Assembly: GCA_003600225.1 (NCBI GenBank)
Contig: QZFT01000044.1
Span: 1 to 64,000 of the forward strand
DNA: 64,000 bases
Origin: Pseudonocardiaceae bacterium YIM PH 21723
Lineage (GTDB): Bacteria > Actinomycetota > Actinomycetes > Mycobacteriales > Pseudonocardiaceae
Reading direction: 5' to 3'
Numbering within the stretch: the stretch's first letter is position 1; each line of letters opens with the position of its first letter. The notes under the pieces were generated by a model. That model had not been told where the DNA came from and did no database searches. It worked only from the letters and a program-made list of their open reading frames with translations. The position numbers were made by a program, and so were the translations under genes. Below, piece by piece: positions 7,931-15,633 of the stretch.

Positions 7931-8611
7931 ATGTCCGAGTCGGTTCAGTTGCCAGTCGAGCCCGGTTCTGACGGCCGCGCACGGCGCTGGGCCGGTCAGC
8001 GGGACAGCCGGCGCGCCCAGGTGGTGGACGCCGCCATCGACGCGATCCAGCAGTACGGGCCGGATGTGAGCACCGAGCAGATCGCCCAGGTGGCGGGCAT
8101 GCCGCGACCCCGGCTGTACCGGTACTTCGACGGTAAGGAAGACCTGCGCACCGCCGTCGTCACCCGGGCCGTGGAACTGCTCGGCGTGGAAGCGATCGGG
8201 TTGCTGAAGCCGCGCGGCAGCGTCATGGACTACATCGATGGCTCGGTCCGATCCCTGGTCAGCTGGATCGACCGGCACGCCAACCTCTACTGGTACATCC
8301 AGTCCGACGCGACGAGCGAGTCGGCCGCGTACCAGAACTACCGGGCGGCGCTGGCCCTGCACCTGACCACGCTGACCGAGCTGGTTGCCGACGAGCTGGG
8401 CCTGGAACGCAAGGTCACCCCGACGCTGATCTACGGGCTCATCGGGATGGTCGAATCCTCGATCGGCCACTGGGTGGACAACCGGGACGAGCTGACCAGG
8501 GACGAGCTGACCGAGAACCTCGTCCGGTGGATCTGGTCCATCGTGGCGGGCATCGCCACGCACGCGGGCAATACCCTGGATCCCGACTCGACACTGGGTC
8601 GTTCCCGCTAA
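7931..8611 (+). CDS. TetR-family regulator
   Basis: 226 residues. The N-terminal helix-turn-helix is clear ([20 protein letters not shown] then FDGKEDL). The rest is a helical ligand-binding domain, as expected for a regulator of fatty-acid or steroid catabolism. It is divergent from the beta-oxidation operon and probably represses it until an acyl-CoA binds; this follows family habit and position. The ATG at 7931 is preferred; an upstream in-frame start would lie inside the candidate operator. Confidence 0.85.
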   Translation: MSESVQLPVEPGSDGRARRWAGQRDSRRAQVVDAAIDAIQQYGPDVSTEQIAQVAGMPRPRLYRYFDGKEDLRTAVVTRAVELLGVEAIGLLKPRGSVMDYIDGSVRSLVSWIDRHANLYWYIQSDATSESAAYQNYRAALALHLTTLTELVADELGLERKVTPTLIYGLIGMVESSIGHWVDNRDELTRDELTENLVRWIWSIVAGIATHAGNTLDPDSTLGRSR

Positions 8612-8647
8612 CGCCCTGTGCAGGGCTGATCCCTGGAGGAGAAACCC

Positions 8648-8971
8648 ATGACCCGGTCGCAGGCCCGCGTCGACACCGACCGGCCGAGCCGCTACGCCAA
8701 GCAACTCGTCTCCCACCTCGGCCGCCGGGTCGAGGGTGAGTGGTCCGAGGAGAGCGGAACCGGCCGGCTGTCCTTTCCGGACGGAACGGCCACGCTCACC
8801 GCGCAGCCCGACGCCCTGCTGCTCGATGTCGACGGCGATGCCGACCACATCGAGCGGCTGGAGGACGTCGTCGGCCGCCACCTGGTCCGGTTCGGTGCCA
8901 AGGACGAGCTCGTCGTCGAGTGGCAGCGGGACACCGGCGAAGCCGGCCTGGTGCACCGCTACGAAGGCTAG
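8648..8971 (+). CDS. DUF2218 family protein
   Basis: 107 residues, full length for the family. It has the typical opening RPSRYAKQLVSHLGRR and the block HIERLEDVVGRHLVRFGAKDELVVEW. The function is unknown; the family is often found near siderophore or redox genes. GGAGGAG precedes ATG 8648. It follows the TetR gene by 36 bases and may share its transcript. Its stop codon overlaps the stop of the convergent gene as CTAG. Confidence 0.8.
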   Translation: MTRSQARVDTDRPSRYAKQLVSHLGRRVEGEWSEESGTGRLSFPDGTATLTAQPDALLLDVDGDADHIERLEDVVGRHLVRFGAKDELVVEWQRDTGEAGLVHRYEG

Positions 8972-10512
8972 GTCTTGCGCACCATGCCGGTGTAGCCGGC
9001 GACGAACAGCGTGGCGAACGCCCAGCCCAGGATCTGCAGCAGGTAGGCGGCGCCGAGCGCGGCCTGGTCCGGTGGCGAGACGGCCGCGAGTTCGCAGCGG
9101 CCCTTGTTGCCCGCGTTGACCAGCGGGATGGCGATGTCGGCGGCCAGGCCGACGCGTTCGACGGTGGTGCACCGGTCGGTGGTCCTGGGGTGGACGGCGT
9201 GCCCGGTGAAGGCCACACCGCCCGCCAGGGCGAGCACGGCCAGCAGGCAGATCAGGGCTCGCCACGGTCGGTGGCCGTAGCCGATCAGGACGCCGCTGAG
9301 CCAGTGCAGTGCCTGGCGAATCGGGCCGCCGATATCACCGCGACGGCGCAGGTCCGTCTGCTGCGCGATCAGGATCCGCTTGGCGTCCTGCTCGTGTCCG
9401 ACGGCGCGGTACACGGCGGCCAGTTGCTGGTAGGGGCGGGCGCGGTACTTCGGCATACCGGTGCGCAGCAGGTCCATCCAGTCGTCCAGGCCCGCGCCCT
9501 GGGGCACCGCCGGGTAACTGAATCCGGCCAGCTTGACCAGCCGGGGTGTCAGCTCGCAGCTGCCGAGGGAGAAACGCACGACATGCGAGATCCGGGTCTC
9601 GGTGAGATCCAGTGCCACTCCATCGGGATCGAGATTCGTGCTGGTCAGCGTGTTCATACTCAGGCTGTGCGCCGCGATACCGCGTAACAGCATCGCCGAT
9701 TGCGGTGAGCGGCCCTCCAGCGTGGAACCCCAGATGAGCAGCTCGCCGGAGATGGTGTTGTTGTTGATGTTGATGGCTGGGCCCCGTGAATTGGTGATAC
9801 GGCTCCGCGCCAGGTTGACGAAGTTGCAGGTGGCGTTCTCCATCCGCAAGGCGGCGAGCCCGCTCGCCGATTCCATGGTGAAGTCGTCGATGCCGAACCC
9901 GCCTTTGGCGACCAGGAGCTCGCCGACGAAGCAGGGGCCGCGCTGGTTCTCGATCTTTCCCGTGGTGAGCCACACCTGCCCGCTGACGACCGCCCAGGGG
10001 GCGAGGATCGTAGCCGCCTCGCTGGTTGAGCTCGCGTCGAACTCCGGCCCCAGCCGGAGGATTCCGTCGATCTCGGCGCCGGCCAGATTCAGTGCCGAGT
10101 GTTCCCCGCCGGACAGTGTCGCTCCGCTGAAACTCACGGTGCCGCCGAACCGGGCATTGGCCAGATCGATGCGCGCCGTGCAACGGATCTTGTCCAGCTG
10201 CGCGCCGTGTGCACAGCGGAAACCCACCGCGCTGATACCCGGCACCGTCGAGCCGGTCAGATCGAGGTGTGGCAGTTCCGCCCTGGTCAGCAGCAGTGGC
10301 TCGGTGAACCGGCAGTCCTGCAACACCAACGGAACCGTGCTGTGTAGGTCGGTCAGGTCCAGCTGCCCCTCGATCACCGCGCCGCGGATCCGTACCCCTC
10401 GTGGATCGGCGGAGCCGGCACGCAGCAGATCGCGAATCGCCTTAGCCGGCACCGTTTCGCCGTCCAGTTCCAGTACTTCACCGGACTCGACACTGTTGAT
10501 CAGCCGCTGCAC
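8968..10512 (-). CDS. Membrane protein with beta-helical repeat domain
   Basis: 514 residues. Residues ~25-360 are a long series of ~20-residue repeats of the kind RIRGAVIEGQLDLTDL, ARIDLANARFGGTVSFSGA and NTISGELLIWGSTLEG, consistent with a right-handed beta-helix related to pentapeptide repeats. Two C-terminal hydrophobic segments follow (WRALICLLAVLALAGGVAF and LLQILGWAFATLFVAGY). Similar actinobacterial proteins carry the label membrane-associated oxidoreductase, but no cofactor motif is visible, so I do not adopt it. The GTG at 10512 overlaps the end of the methyltransferase gene and follows GGTGAG. Confidence 0.65.
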   Translation of the reverse strand: MQRLINSVESGEVLELDGETVPAKAIRDLLRAGSADPRGVRIRGAVIEGQLDLTDLHSTVPLVLQDCRFTEPLLLTRAELPHLDLTGSTVPGISAVGFRCAHGAQLDKIRCTARIDLANARFGGTVSFSGATLSGGEHSALNLAGAEIDGILRLGPEFDASSTSEAATILAPWAVVSGQVWLTTGKIENQRGPCFVGELLVAKGGFGIDDFTMESASGLAALRMENATCNFVNLARSRITNSRGPAININNNTISGELLIWGSTLEGRSPQSAMLLRGIAAHSLSMNTLTSTNLDPDGVALDLTETRISHVVRFSLGSCELTPRLVKLAGFSYPAVPQGAGLDDWMDLLRTGMPKYRARPYQQLAAVYRAVGHEQDAKRILIAQQTDLRRRGDIGGPIRQALHWLSGVLIGYGHRPWRALICLLAVLALAGGVAFTGHAVHPRTTDRCTTVERVGLAADIAIPLVNAGNKGRCELAAVSPPDQAALGAAYLLQILGWAFATLFVAGYTGMVRKT

Positions 10513-11291
10513 TCGCTCACCGTAGCCACGGCGAGCTCGGTCAGGTAGCGCTTGACGATCCGCCCGCCGTACTCCCTGTCGATCACCGCGGCGATGTCGC
10601 CCAGTAGCCCGTCCCGCGCGCCGGCGGGCAACGCGAGGTGTCCGGAGTAGGTGAGCAACAGGTCCAGGTACTCCGCCGTCGTATAGGCGACCTCCCACTC
10701 GTACCGGCGGAACTCCGCTGGTACGAACCGGTCCGAGGCGTCGAACTCCGGCACATGAGCAGCGGCCGGGCGCAGCCGCAGCCCCGGTGGCGTGGCCGGA
10801 TCCCACCGCTCGTAGCACTCCTGGACCCGGTGGAAGAAGTCCACCGTCCCACCGAGGATGTGCCTGCTGGAGATCACCGCGAGCCGGCCGCCCGGCCGCA
10901 ACGCGTCGGCCGCCTTGATCATCCGCACCGCCGGGTCGATCCAGTGGAACGAGGTGGCCGCCAGTACCAGGTCGAATCGCCGGGCAGGCAGCGGCCAGTC
11001 CTCAAAAGCAGCCGTCACCACCTCGGCCTCGGGCAGCTTTCGCCTGGTCAGAGCCGCCAGCTCCGAGCTCAGCTCGACGGCCACCACGGTGCAACCCAGT
11101 TGGACCAGGATCGACGTGGCCTGGCCGGTGCCGCAGCCGATCTCCAGTACCCGGCCCGTGGGCCGCAGATCCGCGAACAGCTCAGCGGGGTACCCGGGAC
11201 GCGTGCGGTCGTAGCGCTCCGCGTCCGCACCGAAGGTGGCGCGTAGCCGCTCGCGCTCGTTCGAGGGCGGGCGCAGTTCGCTGTCCGTCAT
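10500..11291 (-). CDS. SAM-dependent class I methyltransferase
   Basis: 263 residues. The SAM-binding motif I is VLEIGCGTGQATS, then VVAVELS (motif II acid) and FDLVLAATSFHWIDP (motif IV/post-I region), typical of the UbiE/SmtA-like small-molecule group that starts ERYDRTRPGYPAELF. The target is unknown. ATG 11291 follows CTGGAGG. The overlapping downstream gene codes for the beta-helical membrane protein. It is divergent from rarD. Confidence 0.9.
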   Translation of the reverse strand: MTDSELRPPSNERERLRATFGADAERYDRTRPGYPAELFADLRPTGRVLEIGCGTGQATSILVQLGCTVVAVELSSELAALTRRKLPEAEVVTAAFEDWPLPARRFDLVLAATSFHWIDPAVRMIKAADALRPGGRLAVISSRHILGGTVDFFHRVQECYERWDPATPPGLRLRPAAAHVPEFDASDRFVPAEFRRYEWEVAYTTAEYLDLLLTYSGHLALPAGARDGLLGDIAAVIDREYGGRIVKRYLTELAVATVSECSG

Positions 11292-11307
11292 GTGGGCCTC
11301 CAGGGTG

Positions 11308-11325
11308 ACCAACCGAATAGTTGGT
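11308..11325. promoter_or_regulatory. Small inverted repeat in divergent promoter
   Basis: ACCAAC-CGAATA-GTTGGT, a perfect 6-base-arm repeat 17 bases upstream of the methyltransferase ATG and 36 upstream of rarD. A possible operator; no cognate regulator is obvious. Confidence 0.3.
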
Positions 11326-11360
11326 AGACGAAGGTCGGCGGGACGTGTTGTCATGCGCGT

Positions 11361-12272
11361 ATGGGGGAGACCCGAAACGGATACCTGATGGGTATCGGCT
11401 GCTTCCTGTTGTGGGGCGTGTACCCGCTGTACTGGAAGCTGCTGCAGCCCGCCGGTGCGATCGAGATCCTCGCGCACCGGATGTTCTGGTCGGCCATCGC
11501 GGTCGGCGTCGTCATCACCATCCTGCGTAAGTGGTCGAACCTGCGGCCGGTGCTCGGCAACCGGCGCAAACTCGGCCTGATCGTGCTGGCCGCCTTCCTG
11601 ATCTCGATCAACTGGGGCGTCTACATCTACGCGGTGAACGCCGACCACGTGGTCGAGGCCGCGCTCGGGTACTTCATCACCCCGCTGACCGTGGTGCTGG
11701 TCGGCGTGCTGGTCCTCGGCGAACGGCTGCGCAGAGCCCAGTGGCTGGCGATGGGGCTGGGCGTCGTCTCGGTCGCGGTGCTGACCGTCGACTATGGACG
11801 GTTGCCGTACATCGCGTTGATCCTGGCGTCCTCCTTCACCTTCTACGGCCTGGTGAAGAAGCGGCTGGCACTGCCCGCCACCGAGGCGTTGTTCGTCGAG
11901 TCGGCCGTGTTCACCCTGCCCGCGCTCGGCTTCCTGATCTACCTGGGCGGCATCGGTACCGGCACCTTCGGCACGCTCTCCTGGGGACACACGCTGCTGC
12001 TGGCCGGCGCGGGCGTCTCCACCGCGCTCCCGCTCGGGCTGTACGCGGGCGCGGCCAACCGGATTCCGCTGTCCCACCTCGGCACGCTCCAGTACATCGC
12101 GCCGCTGATGCAGTTCGTCATCGGCGTGTTCGTCTACCACGAGCCGATGCCGCCGGTCCGGGCGATCGGATTCGGGCTGGTCGGGCTCGCGCTCATCGTG
12201 TTCACCGTGGACGGTCTGCGGGGCGCGCGCAGTGCGCGGCGAGCCGTGGAACCGGTACTGGTGCCCGAATAA
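11361..12272 (+). CDS. rarD: RarD-type EamA transporter
   Basis: 303-residue integral membrane protein with ten predicted helices and the RarD-typical opening GCFLLWGVYPLYWKLLQPAG followed by EILAHRMFWS. The two EamA halves are visible (the second has a PLGLYAGAANRIPLSHLGTL stretch). The family belongs to the drug/metabolite transporter superfamily. The substrate is not established, and the chloramphenicol link of the E. coli name should not be carried over. The start follows the divergent region directly; no strong Shine-Dalgarno sequence is seen. Confidence 0.9.
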   Translation: MGETRNGYLMGIGCFLLWGVYPLYWKLLQPAGAIEILAHRMFWSAIAVGVVITILRKWSNLRPVLGNRRKLGLIVLAAFLISINWGVYIYAVNADHVVEAALGYFITPLTVVLVGVLVLGERLRRAQWLAMGLGVVSVAVLTVDYGRLPYIALILASSFTFYGLVKKRLALPATEALFVESAVFTLPALGFLIYLGGIGTGTFGTLSWGHTLLLAGAGVSTALPLGLYAGAANRIPLSHLGTLQYIAPLMQFVIGVFVYHEPMPPVRAIGFGLVGLALIVFTVDGLRGARSARRAVEPVLVPE

Positions 12273-12355
12273 CGGCCGTTCGGCCGAGTTCATGCCGCTG
12301 AGTGGAGTAGTCCATGAGGGTTCCCTGAGAACCGACCAATGGCGGTTGCCTAGCC

Positions 12356-12377
12356 AATAGTTTCTCCAGAAACTATT
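12356..12377. promoter_or_regulatory. Palindromic operator candidate of the isonitrile operon
   Basis: AATAGTTTCT-CC-AGAAACTATT is a perfect 10-base-arm palindrome ending three bases before the GTG of the first isonitrile gene. It lies where a Shine-Dalgarno site or a -10 box would be, so a bound protein would block expression. A TTGCCT at 12346 with AACTAT inside the right arm could be a promoter for a near-leaderless transcript (weak). Confidence 0.5.
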
Positions 12378-12380
12378 GCC

Positions 12381-13325
12381 GTGATTCATACCCTGCGAGA
12401 TACCACGACGACCGACCGGGTGCTGCGGCTGGTGCTGACCCACCAGCGCAGGGCTCGGACCGAGACGCACCCGGGCGATCCGTGTGCCCGATGCCTGGCC
12501 GCTCACGTGCCACGGGTCGGCGCGTTCGTCGAACTGAACCGGCCGGTGGAATTCGTGCTGCCGGCGTTCCCGGTGAAGTCGCCGAACCCGGCGAAGGTGC
12601 TCGGCCGGCTACCGGACATGGCCGAGGAACTCGCCGTCCGGTTCCTCGACGAACTGTGTACCCGGATCGCCGAGGTGTACCCGCCGGGCGCCAAAGTGAT
12701 CATCTGCGCCGACGGGCGGGTGTTCGGCGACCTGATCGGCGTGCCCGATCCGGACGTCACCGCGTACCAGCAGCGGATGCGTGAGCTGCTGGACGCGGCG
12801 CCGAGCGGACGGCTCTCGCTGTTCACCCTGGACAACGCCAAACGGATGCCGACCCACGGCATGCTGCGTGACTGGCTGGACGAGGACTTCGGCGAATCCG
12901 CCGAGGACCTGCGCCGGGAGGTGTGCGACGACCCGGCGACCACCAGCCTCTACCGGGGACTCTGCCGGTTCCTGTTCGAGGACCGGGCCACCCCGGACTA
13001 CGCGGGCACCCGCGCCGCGCTGCAACGGGAGAGCCGGCGCCGGGCCTACGGCGTGCTGTCCCGCAGCCGCGCCTGGGGGCGGGTCGTGCAGCAGCGGTTC
13101 CCCGCGGCCATCCGGCTGTCCATCCACCCGCAGCCCTGCGGCGATCCCAAGCTCGGCCTGCTGCTCGGCACCGGTCACGATGCCTGGCTCACCCCCTGGC
13201 ACGCGGTCGCCGTCGAGACCTCCGACGGCTACCGGCTGATGAAACGCGCCGAAGCCGAAGCCCTCGGAGCCCGGCTCGTCCGGCGCGACGGCCGGCCCAG
13301 CCACTTCACCCTCGAAGGAGCATGA
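12381..13325 (+). CDS. Isonitrile (isocyanide) synthase, PvcA/IsnA/DIT1 family
   Basis: 314 residues. Family hallmarks are FVLPAFPVKSPNP followed by KVLG, PDMAEELA, KVIICADGRVFGDL, and the C-terminal SIHPQ with TPWHAVAV. Known members turn the amino group of tyrosine or tryptophan into an isonitrile with ribulose 5-phosphate as the carbon donor. The GTG at 12381 has no Shine-Dalgarno sequence and abuts a palindrome, so leaderless translation is possible; GTG 12420 is an alternative. It is followed by an overlapping 2-oxoglutarate oxygenase gene and an FAD monooxygenase gene, so the product is probably a vinyl-isonitrile that is further oxidised. The amino-acid choice cannot be told here. Confidence 0.9.
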   Translation: MIHTLRDTTTTDRVLRLVLTHQRRARTETHPGDPCARCLAAHVPRVGAFVELNRPVEFVLPAFPVKSPNPAKVLGRLPDMAEELAVRFLDELCTRIAEVYPPGAKVIICADGRVFGDLIGVPDPDVTAYQQRMRELLDAAPSGRLSLFTLDNAKRMPTHGMLRDWLDEDFGESAEDLRREVCDDPATTSLYRGLCRFLFEDRATPDYAGTRAALQRESRRRAYGVLSRSRAWGRVVQQRFPAAIRLSIHPQPCGDPKLGLLLGTGHDAWLTPWHAVAVETSDGYRLMKRAEAEALGARLVRRDGRPSHFTLEGA

Positions 13326-13327
13326 CC

Positions 13328-14152
13328 ATGCGGAATGTCACCCCGATCGACCCGTTCGGTGCCGTCGTCCAGTCCCCGGAGCCGGGCGCCTCCCTGGGCG
13401 AACTGCCGGTCGCCGAGCTGCGCGAACTGGTCCGCGTCGAGCACCTGGTGCTGCTGCGTGGCTTCGCGGCGTTCGGCACCGCCGAGGAGCTGTCCCGCTA
13501 CTGCGAAGGCTGGGGCGAGCTGGGCCAGTGGCCGTTCGGCACCGTGCTGGAACTGGTGGAGCAGCAGGAGCCGGAGGACCACATCTTCGACAACAGCTAC
13601 ATGCCGATGCACTGGGACGGCATGTACCGCGAGCAGGTCCCGGAGTTCCAGGTCTTCCAGTGCGTGCGAGCCCCCGGCAGCCGGGACGGCGGCGAGACCA
13701 CCTTCAGCCACACCGCCAGAGCGCTGGCCACCGCCGATCCGGCGGAGCTGGCGTTGTGGTCGCAGGTCACCGGCAGCTACCGGCGGAAGATGGAGTACTA
13801 CGACAGCCTCGCCGTGTCGCCGCTGGTCACCGCGCATCCGACGCATGGCACCCCGGTGATCCGGTACAACGAGCCGGTCGATCTGGGACGCGGCGAGTTC
13901 GTCAACCATCCCGATCTGGAGTTCTCCGGCCCAGAGCTGGACCGGGTCCACCAGTCGCTGCGGAAGGCGTTGTACGCGCCGGAGAACCTCTACGCACACG
14001 CGTGGCAGACCGGCGATGTGGTGATCACCGACAACTACACCCTGCTCCACGGCCGCAACGCGTTCACCGCCCGGGCGCCCCGGCATCTGCGCCGGGTACA
14101 CGTGCTGGGTGATCCGCCGCTGGACAACCCGGCGCTGGTGACCACGGCATGA
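13328..14152 (+). CDS. Fe(II)/2-oxoglutarate oxygenase, PvcB/IsnB-like
   Basis: 274-residue TauD-fold oxygenase. The HxD pair is HWD (MPMHWDGMYREQ) and the distal His is in LLHGRNAFT, followed by the 2-oxoglutarate Arg in LRRVHV. In the family this enzyme acts on the isonitrile acid, typically by oxidative decarboxylation or desaturation to a vinyl isonitrile. An ATG at 13322 overlaps the upstream stop as ATGA, but the GAAGGAG is one base from it and seven from ATG 13328, so 13328 is preferred. The next gene overlaps the end (ATGA). Confidence 0.88.
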   Translation: MRNVTPIDPFGAVVQSPEPGASLGELPVAELRELVRVEHLVLLRGFAAFGTAEELSRYCEGWGELGQWPFGTVLELVEQQEPEDHIFDNSYMPMHWDGMYREQVPEFQVFQCVRAPGSRDGGETTFSHTARALATADPAELALWSQVTGSYRRKMEYYDSLAVSPLVTAHPTHGTPVIRYNEPVDLGRGEFVNHPDLEFSGPELDRVHQSLRKALYAPENLYAHAWQTGDVVITDNYTLLHGRNAFTARAPRHLRRVHVLGDPPLDNPALVTTA

Positions 14153-15525
14153 GCGGCCGGGTGGACGTGCTCGTGGTCGGCGCCGGTCCGGTCGGGCTGA
14201 TGTGTGCCTATCTGGGGCAGTTGCTGGGTCTGTCCGTGGTGATCGTCGACCGGTCGGCGGAACCGCTCCAGGCGGGGAGGGCCGACGCATTGAACGCGCG
14301 CTCACTGCAGCTGCTGGAGATCGTCGATCTCTTCGCCGAGCTGTATCCGCACGGCCGGACCTGTGACACCAGTTCGGTGTGGGCGGACGGCGGATTCGTC
14401 TCCCGGCAGTCGGCCTGGTGGGAGAGCCTGGAGGGCTGCTTCCACCGGCACTTCCTGATGATCGGCCAGTCCTTTGTGGAGCGAGTGCTGGACGACCGGG
14501 TCACCGTCCGGCGCAACACCACTGTGGACGGTGTGGCGATCACCGAGCGCGGATGTGTGTCCACTTTGTCCACCGGCGAGGTGGTGGAGTCCCGATTCGT
14601 CATCGGCGCCGACGGATCCCGGTCGTTCGTCCGGGACGCGTTCGGCATTCCGTTCGAGATCACCCGCCCGGAGCTGACCTGGGCGGTGCTGGACGCGGTG
14701 ATCGAGACGGACTTCCCGAAGGTCCCGGAGATCATCGTGTTCCAGGCGGATACCTCGGATGTGGCCTGGATTCCGCGGGAGGGGTACATCGACCGGTTCT
14801 ACGTCCGGATGGATCGGGAGGAGTTCACCCTGGACGAGGTGCTGACCAGGGTGAACCGGGCGGTGCGGCCGCACGCGGTGACCATCCGGGAGGTCGACTG
14901 GTTCTCCCGGTTCTCGGTCAAGGAGTCCGTCGCGGAGCGGTTCTCCTTGCAGGACAAGGTCTTCCTGGTGGGCGACGCCTGCCACATCCACTCGGTGAAC
15001 GGCGGCCAGGGGTTGAACACCGGGCTGGCGGACGCGTTCAACCTGATGTGGAAGCTGGCCTGGCCGGACCTGCTGAGCACCTATGAAGCCGAACGCAAAC
15101 CGGTGGCGCTGAGCGTGGTGGAGACCTCCGGTGCGCTGGTGCGGTCCACGAAGTACTCGGAGACGGGCACCCACGCCGAGGACTACGTGCGGATCGTCGA
15201 GCGGCGGGCGGGCAACATCACCGGTATGGGCATCCGGTACGGCGAGGAGGGGCTGGTCGGGACCCGGTTGCACGACTTCGCGGTGGGCGAGACCCGGATG
15301 TACTCGCTGCTGGATTACCGATACTGCACCCTGCTCGTTGGTACCGATGAGGACCCTGGCCTGGACCTACCGCCGTTCGTCCAGTTCATCCGGGTCGGTG
15401 CCAGTCCCTACCCGGGACTGCTGGTGCTGGTGCGGCCGGACTCGTACATCGCGGCGGTGGCCACCGCCGGGGACCCGAGTCCGATTATCGACTGGTTTGC
15501 CGATCCTGTGCTGTTCACCGGGTAA
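14149..15525 (+). CDS. FAD-dependent aromatic-ring monooxygenase
   Basis: 458 residues, group A flavin monooxygenase. It has the GxGxxG motif in VLVVGAGPVGLM, the DG motif FVIGADGSRSFVRD and the GD motif KVFLVGDACHIHS with NGGQGLNTGLADAFNLMWKL. It is shorter than typical phenol hydroxylases of the class (about 550-600), with a reduced C-terminal thioredoxin-like part. The substrate is likely the isonitrile or its aromatic precursor (inference from coupling: ATGA overlap with the oxygenase gene). It differs from PvcC of the Pseudomonas paerucumarin cluster, so the product may be different. About 110 bases then separate it from the protease gene. Confidence 0.88.
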   Translation: MSGRVDVLVVGAGPVGLMCAYLGQLLGLSVVIVDRSAEPLQAGRADALNARSLQLLEIVDLFAELYPHGRTCDTSSVWADGGFVSRQSAWWESLEGCFHRHFLMIGQSFVERVLDDRVTVRRNTTVDGVAITERGCVSTLSTGEVVESRFVIGADGSRSFVRDAFGIPFEITRPELTWAVLDAVIETDFPKVPEIIVFQADTSDVAWIPREGYIDRFYVRMDREEFTLDEVLTRVNRAVRPHAVTIREVDWFSRFSVKESVAERFSLQDKVFLVGDACHIHSVNGGQGLNTGLADAFNLMWKLAWPDLLSTYEAERKPVALSVVETSGALVRSTKYSETGTHAEDYVRIVERRAGNITGMGIRYGEEGLVGTRLHDFAVGETRMYSLLDYRYCTLLVGTDEDPGLDLPPFVQFIRVGASPYPGLLVLVRPDSYIAAVATAGDPSPIIDWFADPVLFTG

Positions 15526-15633
15526 CCCTTGACGGCTTGACCTGCGGTTTGTTTTAACTGTTACCCGTTACCCGGGATCTGCCCGCCGACCTATCGTCGC
15601 GGCACCAACCCTCCCATCCTGCTAGGAGAGGTC

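Noticed and set aside
8968-10512. Oxidoreductase function for the beta-helical membrane protein
   Set aside because: No flavin, NAD or metal-binding motif is visible; the label used for relatives is not supported by this sequence.
12381-15525. Isonitrile lipopeptide (Rv0097-Rv0101 type) cluster
   Set aside because: No acyl-ACP ligase, NRPS or glycine-dependent synthase is present; the first gene is of the PvcA family, which works by a different route.
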